A stretch of DNA of 64,000 bases from Bacteroides faecis MAJ27 (GCF_900106755.1 NZ_FNNN01000005.1:124001-188000); one strand, 5' to 3'; numbered from the stretch's first letter, positions 9,706-19,291 are shown. Program-made: numbers and translations. Notes: a model not told the origin generated them from the sequence alone.

Positions 9706-9768
9706 TTACGACTGTCGGAGTTGTAACGGGCGCCACCACCAATATGTATTTACTAACATTGTTCTCAT
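9706..9768 (-). CDS. trpL: trp operon leader peptide
   Basis: A 20-codon reading frame from ATG at 9768 to TAA at 9706-9708, encoding MRTMLVNTY-WWW-RPLQLRQS. Three consecutive Trp codons (9733-9741) sit about 35 bp after the promoter and 50 bp before the terminator stem. A ribosome stalled at these codons when charged tRNA-Trp is scarce should change downstream folding and allow read-through into trpB. Its tiny size and Trp run are diagnostic of attenuation. I see no separate ribosome-binding site. Confidence 0.9.
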   Translation of the reverse strand: MRTMLVNTYWWWRPLQLRQS

Positions 9769-9802
9769 TGTCTTTCGTTATTTAATTGTTATTTAACGGG
9801 GG

Positions 9803-9833
9803 CAAATATAGACACTTTGTTTGAAACAACAAA
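9803..9833 (-). promoter_or_regulatory. trp operon promoter
   Basis: On the minus strand TTTG (9830-9833), a 19-bp spacer and TATATTTG (9803-9810) match the Bacteroides primary sigma consensus exactly. The leader peptide starts 35 bp downstream. Confidence 0.85.
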
Positions 9834-9936
9834 CAAAATCTGACTTTTTTTCTTTTTCTCCCTCATTTTTCTGATATAGAACAATTCTCAGTCAAATCTG
9901 TTCTTATAAATATTGAATATTTAAACAAAAACAATT

Positions 9937-10077
9937 ATGAAACAGAGAAAAGTTTTAGTAGGTATAGCTATTGCTATTTTTATTATACTATTGTTGTATT
10001 GGTTATTGGTAGCTGAAGACATGAAACCGTGGTTGTCTGCTATGGTCCCTTCGGTAGCACAGCAATTCATTGTCTGA
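9937..10077 (+). CDS. Small single-pass membrane protein, unknown
   Basis: A 46-codon frame from ATG at 9937 to TGA at 10075. It begins MKQRK, then a hydrophobic helix rich in Ile/Leu/Val (about residues 6-26), then a short polar tail with two Met-Pro turns. The basic N-terminus and single helix suggest a small inner-membrane protein with its C-terminus outside. It sits in an otherwise empty gap between the divergent trp promoter and the alcohol dehydrogenase gene, 78 bp before the latter. No family recognised; codon use and AT-rich leader look genuine. Confidence 0.6.
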   Translation: MKQRKVLVGIAIAIFIILLLYWLLVAEDMKPWLSAMVPSVAQQFIV

Positions 10078-10104
10078 TCTCCGGGAGGTTTCAGATAATT
10101 GGTG

Positions 10105-10112
10105 TATATTTG
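10105..10112 (+). promoter_or_regulatory. -7 box before the alcohol dehydrogenase
   Basis: TATATTTG matches TAnnTTTG, 44 bp before the start codon. No TTTG lies at the usual -33 distance. Confidence 0.45.
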
Positions 10113-10155
10113 CAAGGTTAGTAACTAATAACCAAAATAACAACAATAGACAGAT

Positions 10156-11301
10156 ATGGAAAATTTTATCTTTCAGAATCCCGTAAAGCTGATTATGGGG
10201 CATGGAATGATTGCCCGACTGAGTAAAGAGATACCATCCGACAAACGTATCATGATTACCTTTGGTGGAGGCAGCGTGAAAAAGAATGGTGTGTATGATC
10301 AGGTGAAAGAAGCACTTAAACATCATTTTACAGTAGAGTTCTGGGGTATTGAGCCCAATCCTGCCATTGAAACGCTTCGAAAAGCGATAGCTTTAGGTAA
10401 GGAGCAGAAAATAGATTATTTATTAGCTGTGGGTGGCGGTTCGGTTATTGATGGTACGAAGCTGATTTCCGCAGGTTTGCTGTACGACGGTGATGCCTGG
10501 GACCTGGTACTTGCCGGACGCCCGGTAACCAAAACCGTTCCTCTTTCTACCGTACTGACACTCCCTGCTACAGGTTCGGAAATGAATAACGGAGCTGTTA
10601 TCTCCCGTCACGAAACCAAAGAGAAATATCCTTTCTATTCCAACTTCCCTTTGTTTTCTATCCTCGATCCGGAAGTAACCTTTACTTTGCCTCCCCATCA
10701 GGTAGCCTGCGGATTGGCAGATACATTCGTTCATGTAATGGAACAATATATGACTGCCGCCGGACAGAGTCGTGTGATGGACCGTTGGGCGGAGGGAATT
10801 CTGCAAACTCTGGTGGAAATAGCTCCGAAGATTCGTGAGAACCAGCATGATTATCAACTGATGGCGGATTTTATGCTTTCGGCCACTATGGCATTGAACG
10901 GATTTATAGCAATGGGGGTATCTCAAGACTGGGCAACTCACATGATTGGTCATGAAATCACTGCATTGCATGGGCTGACGCATGGCCATACGCTGGTGAT
11001 TGTTCTCCCCGCAACTTTGCGTGTGCTCCGGGAAGCAAAAGCGGACAAGTTATTGCAGTACGGTGAAAGAGTATGGAAGATCACTTCCGGAACGAAAGAA
11101 GAACGCATTGAGGAAACGATTCGTCGTACTGAAGAATTTTTCCGTTCATTAGGATTGACTACTCGTTTGCACGAAGAAAATATTGGTGAAGAGACCATTC
11201 TGGAAATTGAGCGTCGTTTTAATGAACGTGGTGCAAAGTATGGAGAAAATGAGAATGTGACAGGTGCTGTTGCCCGTAAAATATTGGAAACTGCTCTCTG
11301 A
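10156..11301 (+). CDS. Iron-containing alcohol dehydrogenase (butanol dehydrogenase/YqhD type)
   Basis: NAD(P)H-linked reduction of aldehydes to alcohols. The 381 residues match the YqhD/BDH group. A GGGS motif at 38-40 and the nucleotide-binding AVGGGSVIDGTK at 91-102 lead the Rossmann-like half. The metal ligands are expected in LADTFVH (Asp189, His193) and in HMIGHEITALHGLTHGH (262-278). It is probably cytosolic. Monocistronic with its own -7 box and a strong terminator. The real substrate cannot be read from sequence; aldehyde detoxification or fermentation are both possible. Confidence 0.9.
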   Translation: MENFIFQNPVKLIMGHGMIARLSKEIPSDKRIMITFGGGSVKKNGVYDQVKEALKHHFTVEFWGIEPNPAIETLRKAIALGKEQKIDYLLAVGGGSVIDGTKLISAGLLYDGDAWDLVLAGRPVTKTVPLSTVLTLPATGSEMNNGAVISRHETKEKYPFYSNFPLFSILDPEVTFTLPPHQVACGLADTFVHVMEQYMTAAGQSRVMDRWAEGILQTLVEIAPKIRENQHDYQLMADFMLSATMALNGFIAMGVSQDWATHMIGHEITALHGLTHGHTLVIVLPATLRVLREAKADKLLQYGERVWKITSGTKEERIEETIRRTEEFFRSLGLTTRLHEENIGEETILEIERRFNERGAKYGENENVTGAVARKILETAL

Positions 11302-11332
11302 TCACTTCTTCTTTTAATATAAACGAACAAAG

Positions 11333-11398
11333 CTGTCCGAAAAGGGTCTGTTTACTATCACTTTGATAGAGGTAAACGTACTTTTCGGACAGTTTTTT
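11333..11398 (+). terminator. Terminator after the alcohol dehydrogenase
   Basis: Arms CTGTCCGAAAAG (11333-11344) and CTTTTCGGACAG (11381-11392) are perfect complements, followed by TTTTTT. The loop holds further nested pairs (GTTTAC/GTAAAC and TATCA/TGATA). The histidine kinase gene ends nearby on the other strand. Confidence 0.85.
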
Positions 11399-11419
11399 AC
11401 TTATAAGCAGTATCAGACT

Positions 11420-13036
11420 TTATACTTTTTGATGCATCGGAAGTCTGAACCAGAAGCATGAACCTTCTCCTTCCCTGGAATTTGCTCCGATGGTACCTTC
11501 TAACCGTTCTACAATTACACGACAGATAGCTAACCCAAGTCCTGTACCCTTTGCAAATGTGTTTAACTTAACAAAACGTTCAAATACTTCGTCTATTTTA
11601 TCTGCCGGTATTCCAATGCCTGTATCTTTTACATAGAAGTAAATTTCATCTTTTGTTTCATCAATCCTGTATCCCATTTGGATAGAACCTTCTGAAGTGA
11701 ATTTCATTGCATTGTTTGTGAAGTTGATGATAACTTGTGAAAGACGTACGCGGTCTGTATGAAAAATACACTCTGTTGCTTTCTCCGTAAAAGTGATTGC
11801 TACATCGGGAGAAGTATTTTTCTCTTGCATTTGTCTGCAGATACCTTCCATTAACTCATTGATATCAGTAGGAGCAAAGGTAAATTCCATGGTGCCGGCT
11901 TCGATTTTGGACAGGTCGAGAATGTCATCTATCAATTGCAGCAACAGCTCATTATTACTGGATACTATCTTCATGTATTCCTGTTTCTCTTCCTCTTCAC
12001 CCATTTGACAGATCATGTCAGAAAATCCAATAATCGCATTCAACGGAGTACGTATCTCGTGACTCATATTGGCAAGAAAGGCTGATTTCAGGCGATTTGA
12101 TTCTTCCGCCCGTTCTTTGGCTTCCTGAAGCATTTTGTCCATTTTCAGTTTTTCGGTGATATCCTCGAAACGCAGCAGGCCGCCGATAATTTCTGTTCCT
12201 TCATGATCGTATACCGGAGTAGCTGTTACCTCAAAGTCTACCTGATCAATCCGGATGGTGTGACGTATGATTTTTCCTTGTTCAATCGCTTTCTGAAAGG
12301 CACATTGCCCGCATGGAGTATCGCGCAGTGCACTCGTTTTATAACAGATTTGTCCCGGTATATAACGCCTTCCTTTCACCATATTAGTAATTTGCGTTGT
12401 CTCTTCCCATTGTACCAGGTAGTTTTTATCGATATAGATGAGTCCGAAATTCACGCTCTTCAGTGCTAACTTCTGTTTGTTTAGTGCTTTTTCCAACTCT
12501 TCTTTGGCTGCAATCAATTCCCGTTCGTAGGTTTTCAACCGGGTGATATCCCATCGGACTACTAACAGCCATTTTTTCTTTTCTTTCCATTTGATGATTG
12601 ATTTTACAGCGATTGTATCATGTGCTACTCCGTCTGCTGTACTGTAACTTTCTTCTGCCCGATATATCTTTCCTGCCTGTACAAGAGACTCATCCACTTC
12701 ACGATATCTTCTGCCCCGTTCTTCTCCATAGATTTCATAATCAGTATATCCCACTGCTCCTTCCCGCTTGATACCGGATTGCAGTTCGGATTCTTTGTTC
12801 CAGTAGTAATATCGAAAGCTGTCCTGGATATCTTTTACCATAATAGGGAAAGGGAGATTATCAAGTATATCGAATAAAGAATGGTAGTAATTCTTTTCTT
12901 TTCCTGTATTCTTTTTCAGTTGTTTCAATCTGTATAATAAAAAGCAGATAATCAGGAGTAAAATGCCTATTAGTAAATAATAATAGCTCCAATGCTGGTC
13001 TGTATTCCAAATAATGGATAGGATATTGTTTGCCAT
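11420..13036 (-). CDS. Membrane PAS-domain sensor histidine kinase (orphan)
   Basis: The 538-residue protein has a membrane helix at about 18-36, a first PAS region at about 52-165, a second at about 190-295, then HisKA with the phospho-accepting His326 in [10 protein letters not shown]. The ATPase follows: N box NFTNNAMKF (438-446), DTGIG (471-475), GTGLGL (497-502). It ends after the kinase domain, with no receiver domain, and no response regulator lies nearby, so its partner is elsewhere. The second PAS contains [15 protein letters not shown] (Cys231, 242, 245), a cysteine pattern known from some PAS domains that may bind metal or sense redox. Signal unknown. Confidence 0.9.
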   Translation of the reverse strand: MANNILSIIWNTDQHWSYYYLLIGILLLIICFLLYRLKQLKKNTGKEKNYYHSLFDILDNLPFPIMVKDIQDSFRYYYWNKESELQSGIKREGAVGYTDYEIYGEERGRRYREVDESLVQAGKIYRAEESYSTADGVAHDTIAVKSIIKWKEKKKWLLVVRWDITRLKTYERELIAAKEELEKALNKQKLALKSVNFGLIYIDKNYLVQWEETTQITNMVKGRRYIPGQICYKTSALRDTPCGQCAFQKAIEQGKIIRHTIRIDQVDFEVTATPVYDHEGTEIIGGLLRFEDITEKLKMDKMLQEAKERAEESNRLKSAFLANMSHEIRTPLNAIIGFSDMICQMGEEEEKQEYMKIVSSNNELLLQLIDDILDLSKIEAGTMEFTFAPTDINELMEGICRQMQEKNTSPDVAITFTEKATECIFHTDRVRLSQVIINFTNNAMKFTSEGSIQMGYRIDETKDEIYFYVKDTGIGIPADKIDEVFERFVKLNTFAKGTGLGLAICRVIVERLEGTIGANSREGEGSCFWFRLPMHQKV

Positions 13037-13381
13037 AATTTATGTTTGTACTAAATCTGTGGTAAATATATGCATTTTCTGTAATACTTAAAGGGAAATT
13101 CTAAAATATATTGTTGTTTAATCTTGTAAAGTCTGTCGGGAGGGCTGTGCATGTCCGGTTTGTGGAATTTTGGTGCACTTAATTTCCGGTTTGGTTTTAA
13201 AATATTTTGATTGAACGTCTTTTTGTAAAAAGTAAGAATGTATTAAAATATTAAATGATGTCCTGTGAACTAAAAACAATTCTAATTTGTTTTTATAGCG
13301 GCAAAGTATTTTTTAATTTTGCTCATCCAAAACAAATCTTTGATACATTCAGGATAAAACAATCATTTTATTTTTTTGCTT
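13037..13381. other. Divergent intergenic region, kinase/transporter
   Basis: This 345-bp AT-rich gap separates divergent genes. It holds a 9-bp direct repeat TCCGGTTTG (13154-13162 and 13185-13193) and a -7-like TAATTTTG on the plus strand (13314-13321) with a TTTG 24 bp upstream, wider than usual. I see no convincing ORF or RNA. Confidence 0.4.
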
Positions 13382-15241
13382 ATGTTGATAACCATTACCA
13401 TTCTCGTTCTTTCGGCTATCTTTTTTGTAAACGGTAAGGTACGTTCGGATCTTGTGGCACTATGTGCGTTAGTAGCTTTACTTATCTTTCAGATATTAAC
13501 ACCTGATGAGGCCCTTTCCGGTTTCTCCAATTCGGTAGTCATTATGATGATCGGACTGTTTGTGGTGGGTGGAGCTATTTTTCAGACAGGTCTGGCAAAA
13601 ATGATTAGTTCTCGTATTCTTAAACTTGCAGGAAACAGCGAAATTCGCTTGTTTTTGCTTGTTATGCTGGTCACTTCTGCTATTGGTGCATTTGTCAGTA
13701 ATACCGGTACGGTAGCATTGATGCTTCCTATTGTGGTTAGTCTGGCGATGAGTGCCAAGATGAATCCGAGCCGGTTGCTGATGCCATTAGCTTTTGCCAG
13801 TAGTATGGGAGGAATGATGACGCTGATCGGTACACCACCGAATCTTGTTATACAAAATACATTGACTTCCGCAGGTTTCGAACCGCTTTCTTTCTTTACC
13901 TTCTTGCCCGTAGGTCTTGTGAGTGTGGCAGTCGGTACACTGGTTTTGATGCCTCTTAGTAAGTGGTTTCTTTCTAAAAAAGGGCAGAAAGATGATAATA
14001 GCCGTTCGGGTAAGTCACTAAAAGAATTGGTAAATGAATATGGACTTTCGAGCAACCTGTTCCGTATGCAAGTGATAAAAGATTCGCTTCTTTTGGGAAA
14101 GACTATTCTTGATTTGGATATTCGTCGTAAATATGGACTCAACATTATGGAAGTCCGTCGTGGAGACGCCTCGCAACATCGTTTTCTGAAGACGATCACT
14201 CAGAAACTTGCCGAACCGGATACTATGTTGGAAGCGGAAGATATTCTGTATGTGTCTGGAGAATTTGATAAAGTACAACAGTTTGCCGAAGATTACTTGC
14301 TCGATATATTGGATGATCACGCTACGGAAGAGACGAAAAGTACTACCAATTCTCTTGATTTTTATGATATAGGTATCGCTGAAATAGTATTGATGCCTGC
14401 CTCTAGTCTGATTAACCAGACCATCAAGGAGTCCGGATTCCGTGATAAATTTAATGTGAATGTGTTGGGTATCCGTCGTAAGAAGGAATATCTGTTGCAG
14501 GATTTGGGGAATGAGCGGATTCATAGTGGTGATGTGCTTTTAGTGCAGGGAACCTGGAGTAACATTGCCCGTCTTAGTAAAGAGGATTCGGATTGGGTGG
14601 TGTTAGGACAGCCTTTGGCAGAAGCGGCGAAAGTAACTTTGGACTATAAAGCTCCCGTTGCCGCCTCTATCATGGTGCTGATGGTGGCAATGATGGTATT
14701 TGACTTTATCCCGATTGCCCCGGTAACAGCCGTTATGATAGCAGGTATTTTGATGGTTCTGACAGGATGTTTCCGTAATGTAGAGGCTGCTTATAAAACG
14801 ATTAACTGGGAAAGTATCGTGTTGATTGCAGCTATGCTTCCTATGTCGCTGGCATTAGAGAAAACAGGTGCTTCGGAATATATCTCCAATACTTTGGTCA
14901 GTGGGTTGGGAGCTTACGGGCCTGTAGCATTGATGGCGGGTATTTATTTTACAACTTCATTGATGACTATGTTTATCAGTAACACGGCTACAGCTGTCCT
15001 GCTTGCACCGATTGCTTTGCAAAGTGCTATGCAGATTGGTGTTAGTCCGGTTCCTTTCCTGTTTGCAGTGACGGTGGGTGCAAGTATGTGTTTTGCTTCT
15101 CCGTTCTCTACACCGCCTAATGCGTTGGTAATGCCTGCCGGACAATATACTTTCATGGATTATGTGAAGGTGGGATTACCGTTGCAGATTATCATGGGAA
15201 TTGTGATGATATTTGTGCTGCCATTGATTTTCCCATTCTGA
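13382..15241 (+). CDS. SLC13-family transporter with two TrkA-C domains
   Basis: A sodium-coupled anion/dicarboxylate or sulfate type permease (DASS/ArsB-NhaD superfamily). I use the ATG at 13382 (MLITITIL, 619 residues) rather than a TTG six bases earlier. The N-terminal half (about 1-205) has helical pairs with the motif SNTGTVALMLP. Two cytoplasmic RCK_C/TrkA-C domains follow at roughly 220-300 and 320-400. The second membrane half (about 425-619) has the matching FISNTATAVLLAPIA repeat, showing the inverted repeat fold. The substrate is not evident from context. It ends in a terminator shared with the convergent ppx gene. Confidence 0.87.
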   Translation: MLITITILVLSAIFFVNGKVRSDLVALCALVALLIFQILTPDEALSGFSNSVVIMMIGLFVVGGAIFQTGLAKMISSRILKLAGNSEIRLFLLVMLVTSAIGAFVSNTGTVALMLPIVVSLAMSAKMNPSRLLMPLAFASSMGGMMTLIGTPPNLVIQNTLTSAGFEPLSFFTFLPVGLVSVAVGTLVLMPLSKWFLSKKGQKDDNSRSGKSLKELVNEYGLSSNLFRMQVIKDSLLLGKTILDLDIRRKYGLNIMEVRRGDASQHRFLKTITQKLAEPDTMLEAEDILYVSGEFDKVQQFAEDYLLDILDDHATEETKSTTNSLDFYDIGIAEIVLMPASSLINQTIKESGFRDKFNVNVLGIRRKKEYLLQDLGNERIHSGDVLLVQGTWSNIARLSKEDSDWVVLGQPLAEAAKVTLDYKAPVAASIMVLMVAMMVFDFIPIAPVTAVMIAGILMVLTGCFRNVEAAYKTINWESIVLIAAMLPMSLALEKTGASEYISNTLVSGLGAYGPVALMAGIYFTTSLMTMFISNTATAVLLAPIALQSAMQIGVSPVPFLFAVTVGASMCFASPFSTPPNALVMPAGQYTFMDYVKVGLPLQIIMGIVMIFVLPLIFPF

Positions 15242-15265
15242 TAGATTATACCCTTATAACGTTTA

Positions 15266-15307
15266 AGAAACTGCCCTGTAATCCAGTCCGGATTTACAGG
15301 GCAGTTC
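15266..15307. terminator. Bidirectional terminator, transporter/ppx
   Basis: Arms around CTGCCCTGTAA (15271-15281) and TTACAGGGCAG (15294-15304) with a short GG/CC extension form a stable hairpin flanked by A-rich and T-rich tails between convergent genes. Confidence 0.7.
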
Positions 15308-15308
15308 T

Positions 15309-16238
15309 TTATATATGGGTGGAAGAGGTGTCAAAGGATGCCATATTTTGTGTATACAGACTATCAATAATTCCATCTGACAGTCCGATAGTAGGTACAA
15401 TGATTCCGGTCGCTTTTACATAAGTAGCTACTTCCAGGAATATTTCCGCAGCCGGAACGATGACATCTGCCCGGTCCGGTTTTAGCTTATATTGTTTGAT
15501 ACGTTGCTCGGCAGGAAGAGTTTGCAATGCTTCGTAGATTTCGCGTAGCGATTCAACGGGTAGGAAAGAAGCCTTTTTATCTTTTTTGTCTGCCAGACGG
15601 AACAGTTTGTTGATGTTTCCTCCCGAACCGATGATGCTGATAGGTGCATATTCCGTGGCAAGCCCTGTCAGATCGGTATGTAAAGCCTCTCTTTCTTCTT
15701 CTTTCACCATGCCGCTGAGCATACGGACCGTGCCGATATTGTATGAGCGGGAGCTCTTCAGTTCTCCGTTGCTGATCAGATTAATTTCAGTACTACCGCC
15801 GCCGACATCTACATACAGGTAGTTCTGCCCGGAGGCGAAAAGCTGTTCGATGTGATTGTCGTACACGATGTGTGCCTCCTCCTGTCCGTCGATGATATCT
15901 ACACGTATACCTGTTTTCTTAGCTATTTGTCGGACGATGTCTTTACCGTTCCGGGCATCGCGCATGGCAGATGTAGCGCAGGCACGGTAGTCTACCACAT
16001 CATATATCTTCATCAACTGTTTGTAAGCTTTCATCAGGCGGATTAGCTTTTTCTCTTTTTCTGCGGAAATCACACCCATTGTGAAAGCATCTTCTCCCAG
16101 TCGTAAAGGGATGCGAATGAGTTGCACCTTACTCATTAGTTCGGGGGCATTTTCTTCGTTTACGCATTTTATCAGTAATCGTACGGCATTGGAGCCGATG
16201 TCGATGGCTGCATAATTCACTTTCTTCATACTAATCAT
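15309..16238 (-). CDS. ppx: Exopolyphosphatase / Ppx-GppA phosphatase family
   Basis: Hydrolyses terminal phosphates from polyphosphate or pppGpp. I start at ATG 16238, whose ATGA overlaps the ppk stop codon, giving 309 residues; ATG 16229 (MKKVNY) is the alternative. ASKHA-fold phosphate loops are visible: AAIDIGSNAVRLLI at the start, DVGGGSTEINLI in the middle, and IIGSGGNINKL. It is short and lacks the C-terminal HD-like domain of E. coli Ppx. Overlap with ppk implies translational coupling of synthesis and breakdown of polyphosphate. Confidence 0.88.
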   Translation of the reverse strand: MISMKKVNYAAIDIGSNAVRLLIKCVNEENAPELMSKVQLIRIPLRLGEDAFTMGVISAEKEKKLIRLMKAYKQLMKIYDVVDYRACATSAMRDARNGKDIVRQIAKKTGIRVDIIDGQEEAHIVYDNHIEQLFASGQNYLYVDVGGGSTEINLISNGELKSSRSYNIGTVRMLSGMVKEEEREALHTDLTGLATEYAPISIIGSGGNINKLFRLADKKDKKASFLPVESLREIYEALQTLPAEQRIKQYKLKPDRADVIVPAAEIFLEVATYVKATGIIVPTIGLSDGIIDSLYTQNMASFDTSSTHI

Positions 16239-18352
16239 AATGTATTCTTGTATTCTTTGTATAATTCTTCTTGTGAGCGGAAAAGTACGTTTGTCTTGTC
16301 TGCTTCGACGAAGGCAGGAGTGGAGCCTTTGCAAAGAGTGGAACGGAATCCTTTCCAAAGCCGATTTTCTCCCGTACCGTCTACTATGCGTCCTTTCGCT
16401 GTATCCCGGTATCCGTAACAGACGATTCGCTTTAAGTCTGCCTGTATCTCCTTATCATAGACCGGAGCCAGTACTTCAATGCGGTTATCCAGGTTTCGTG
16501 GCATCCAGTCGGCAGAACCGATATAGTATTTTTCGTCTCCGTCATTGGCAAAGATGAAAATACGGGAGTGTTCCAGATATCGGTCGATAATACCATTGAT
16601 ATGTATATTTTCGCTGATACCTGGGATACCTGTTACCAGGGAACAGTTACCGCGTACTACCAGCTCTATCTGAACTCCGGTAGCCGAGGCTTCATATAAT
16701 TTTTCAATGAGTGCTTGATCGGTAATATGGTTCACTTTTGCCAGAATATAGGCTTCTTTTCCTTGTTCCTTGTTCTTAATTTCTTTGTTGATGAGGGCGA
16801 TCAGTCGTTTACGCATGTCATTAGGAGAAACGAGCAACTCTTTGAAGTTGACAGGAGTGTACGGTTTTTCAATAAAGTCGAATACTGCATTTACTTCCCG
16901 GACGATAGGGCGATGGGCAGTCATAATTGTATAGTCAGTGTACATACGTGCGTTTCCTTCATGAAAGTTGCCTGTACTGACACAGGCAATATCTCCGTGG
17001 CGGGTACCGATGTGCACTAGCTTGGAATGGATTTTCAATCCTTCCACACCGAATATGACATGAATACCTGCATCCTGCATTCTTTTGCTCCAGTTGATGT
17101 TGGAAGCTTCGTCGAAACGCGCCAGCAGTTCGATGACTACCGTTACTTTTTTCCCGTTCTTGGCTGCGCAGATCAGTGCTTTTATCACTTTTGATTCTTT
17201 GGCCAACCGGTAAAGTGTCATTTTGATGCTTTTTACTTCTTTGCTGATAGCCGCTTCACGAAGCACACGGATGAAAGTATCAAAGCTATGAAACGGATAG
17301 TGTAATGAGCGGTCTTTTTGTCGGATCAGCGTCAGAAGGCTTTCCTTACCGTTTAGTTCCGGTTTGAAAATCGGTTCCCAGACGGGATACTTCAGGTCAT
17401 TACGCCCGCATACCGGAAACTTCATCAGATCTTTGAAGTTATGATAACGTCCTCCTGCCACACGGGTATCGTTTTTGTCTACATTCAGCCGGTCAACTAA
17501 TCTTTTCAGCAAATCTTTGGGTATCTGTTCATCATAAACAAATCGAATCGGTTCTCCTCTCTTGCGGCTTTTTACTCCTTTTGAAATCTTCTGAAGTACG
17601 CCTGTTCGCAGATCGCTGTCTATCTCCATTTCGGCGTCTTTGGTGAATTTGAAAGTATAAGCTTCGTAATCAGTGTACTTCATTCCGACAAAAATCATAG
17701 GCAGGCAATAACGGATCACATCATCGAGAAACATCAGATATGTTTTCCCGTCCGAATCCGGTAGTTGGATGAAACGTCCGAATTCTCCGGCTGGTAATTC
17801 GATAACAGCATAGTCTTTTTCCTTTATTTTTCCTGTTTCGTCTTTGCGAAGCAAACGGATAGCGAGATAGATATCCTCATCTGTCTGGTCGTCTAAAGGT
17901 CGGGCTCCATTGAGGAAAAGCGGATTGGTAGAGCCGTTCAGTTTATTTCGGTAGAAAGAGGTGATGAATGTTTTCTGTTCATCGTTCATCTCCGTTTCTT
18001 TGATTACATAGATATTCTCCTTTTTCAGTTCTTCCATGATGGAAGCGAAAGTATCTTCAAATTGTTCGTAGAAGCGATTGTGTAGTTTACTTATCTGTTT
18101 GAGTGTGCGTGTGGCGGTTTCCTGCTCTTTTAATATGTTCTTATCAGCATATTCTATGATTCGGTTCAGTGTGGCGACGCGGACACGAAAGAACTCGTCC
18201 AGATTGTTAGAATAGATGCCGAGAAAAGTCAGGCGTTCCAGAAGGGGTACTTCCGGACGGGCAGCTTCGAGGAGGATACGCTGATTAAAATACATCCAGC
18301 TGATGTCACGTTCTACATAAGGACACTTCTTTTTTGCTTCGCTTGATTTCAT
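16235..18352 (-). CDS. ppk1: Polyphosphate kinase 1
   Basis: Makes polyphosphate from ATP. The 705 residues show the PPK1 plan: N domain with RDISWMYFNQR and NNLDEFFRVR, then the head domain and two phospholipase-D-like C domains. The autophosphorylated His is expected in GLKIHSKLVHIG, with the second conserved His in LEHSRIFIF. Arg/Asn residues of the ATP site (STGNFHEGNARMYTD) are present. First gene of a two-gene ppk-ppx operon with a 4-bp overlap; a TACTTTTG box lies just upstream at 18381-18388. Confidence 0.95.
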   Translation of the reverse strand: MKSSEAKKKCPYVERDISWMYFNQRILLEAARPEVPLLERLTFLGIYSNNLDEFFRVRVATLNRIIEYADKNILKEQETATRTLKQISKLHNRFYEQFEDTFASIMEELKKENIYVIKETEMNDEQKTFITSFYRNKLNGSTNPLFLNGARPLDDQTDEDIYLAIRLLRKDETGKIKEKDYAVIELPAGEFGRFIQLPDSDGKTYLMFLDDVIRYCLPMIFVGMKYTDYEAYTFKFTKDAEMEIDSDLRTGVLQKISKGVKSRKRGEPIRFVYDEQIPKDLLKRLVDRLNVDKNDTRVAGGRYHNFKDLMKFPVCGRNDLKYPVWEPIFKPELNGKESLLTLIRQKDRSLHYPFHSFDTFIRVLREAAISKEVKSIKMTLYRLAKESKVIKALICAAKNGKKVTVVIELLARFDEASNINWSKRMQDAGIHVIFGVEGLKIHSKLVHIGTRHGDIACVSTGNFHEGNARMYTDYTIMTAHRPIVREVNAVFDFIEKPYTPVNFKELLVSPNDMRKRLIALINKEIKNKEQGKEAYILAKVNHITDQALIEKLYEASATGVQIELVVRGNCSLVTGIPGISENIHINGIIDRYLEHSRIFIFANDGDEKYYIGSADWMPRNLDNRIEVLAPVYDKEIQADLKRIVCYGYRDTAKGRIVDGTGENRLWKGFRSTLCKGSTPAFVEADKTNVLFRSQEELYKEYKNTL

Positions 18353-18524
18353 GATGAAAGACCTGTTTTTTTATTTTCTGCAAAAGTATCTAAGTGAGGT
18401 GTAATGGCTATAACGATTTTGTTACGAACTTATTACAATCTACGTTTGTTATTTTTATATATGGATAGAAACACTTATATTCGCAAAAGTATTGAAACAG
18501 ACTTCGTTAAAAAATATAGAATAT

Positions 18525-19103
18525 ATGAAAACAATGAATTATTCTCTGATTCGCATTTTGTTTGCGCTTGTCATAGGTTTGGTGTTGGTGCTTTGGCCCA
18601 ATGCGGCAGCTAGTTATATTGTCATCACGGTAGGGGTGGCATTTCTAATTCCCGGTGTAATCAGCCTTTTCGGTTATTTCGGACGGAAAAGACCGGAGAA
18701 TGTCCCGGCTCCCCGTTTTCCGATTGAGGGGGTAGGGAGTTTGCTGTTCGGTCTTTGGCTGATAGTGATGCCCGAGTTTTTCGCAGATGTGCTGATGTTC
18801 TTGTTAGGTTTTATCCTGATTATGGGTGGAGTACAGCAAATAGCTTCTTTGTCGATGGCACGTCGATGGATGCCTGTTTCGGGAGCGTTTTATCTGATTC
18901 CTTCGCTGATTCTTATTGCAGGTATCGTTGCTCTGTTTAATCCGACTGGTGCCCGTAATACAGCATTTATAATCATTGGTATCAGTAGTTTGGTTTATTC
19001 GTTGTCTGAGTTGATAAACTGGTTTAAATTTACACGCCGCCGCCCTAAGAACCCAATTACACCTGATGATGAAGATATTGAAGATGCTAAAATTATAGAA
19101 TAA
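18525..19103 (+). CDS. HdeD-like (DUF308) membrane protein
   Basis: A 192-residue integral membrane protein with about six hydrophobic helices in pairs, each pair separated by short polar loops. The repeated pattern of a helix starting Leu-Phe-Ala/Gly and the tail of charged residues (RRRPKNP, DDEDIED) fit the HdeD/DUF308 family. In enterobacteria HdeD is linked to acid resistance; the role here is unknown. Start chosen at ATG 18525 over a TTG further up; ATG 18534 is also possible. Divergent from ppk; convergent with glnA. Confidence 0.75.
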   Translation: MKTMNYSLIRILFALVIGLVLVLWPNAAASYIVITVGVAFLIPGVISLFGYFGRKRPENVPAPRFPIEGVGSLLFGLWLIVMPEFFADVLMFLLGFILIMGGVQQIASLSMARRWMPVSGAFYLIPSLILIAGIVALFNPTGARNTAFIIIGISSLVYSLSELINWFKFTRRRPKNPITPDDEDIEDAKIIE

Positions 19104-19207
19104 AGGTCAGATTTCGGTTGCTATATAAAAAAGAAGAGGACTACCTCGCGGTACCCCTCCCCTGCAAACTTAAAACAACCAACAAAAGAAATAGATAATT
19201 TCAATTA

Positions 19208-19281
19208 AATGAGGAATGAAGAATTAGCTGTGCGTTTATCACAACCTGCATAGTAATTCTTCATTTTTAGTTCTTCATTTA
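19208..19281. repeat. Inverted pair of AATGAAG heptad arrays after glnA
   Basis: Forward units AATGAGG, AATGAAG, AATTAGC (19208-19228) face reverse-complement units AATTACT, AATGAAG, AACTAAA, AATGAAG (19251-19281). A perfect 12-bp inverted repeat (19215-19226/19254-19265) results, with a 27-nt loop. It lies 10 bp beyond the glnA stop, between convergent genes, and may act as a terminator. The same heptads recur beside dapL at 24410-24523. Confidence 0.7.
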
Positions 19282-19291
19282 TATTATATGC

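Noticed and set aside
10003..10326. 107-codon minus-strand frame overlapping the alcohol dehydrogenase start
   Set aside because: Antisense to the miniprotein and the dehydrogenase start, with no codon bias or motif.
16239..16358. 40-residue N-terminal extension of ppx
   Set aside because: It lies inside ppk and precedes the recognisable AAIDIGSN start; the ATGA overlap at 16235-16238 is the better start.
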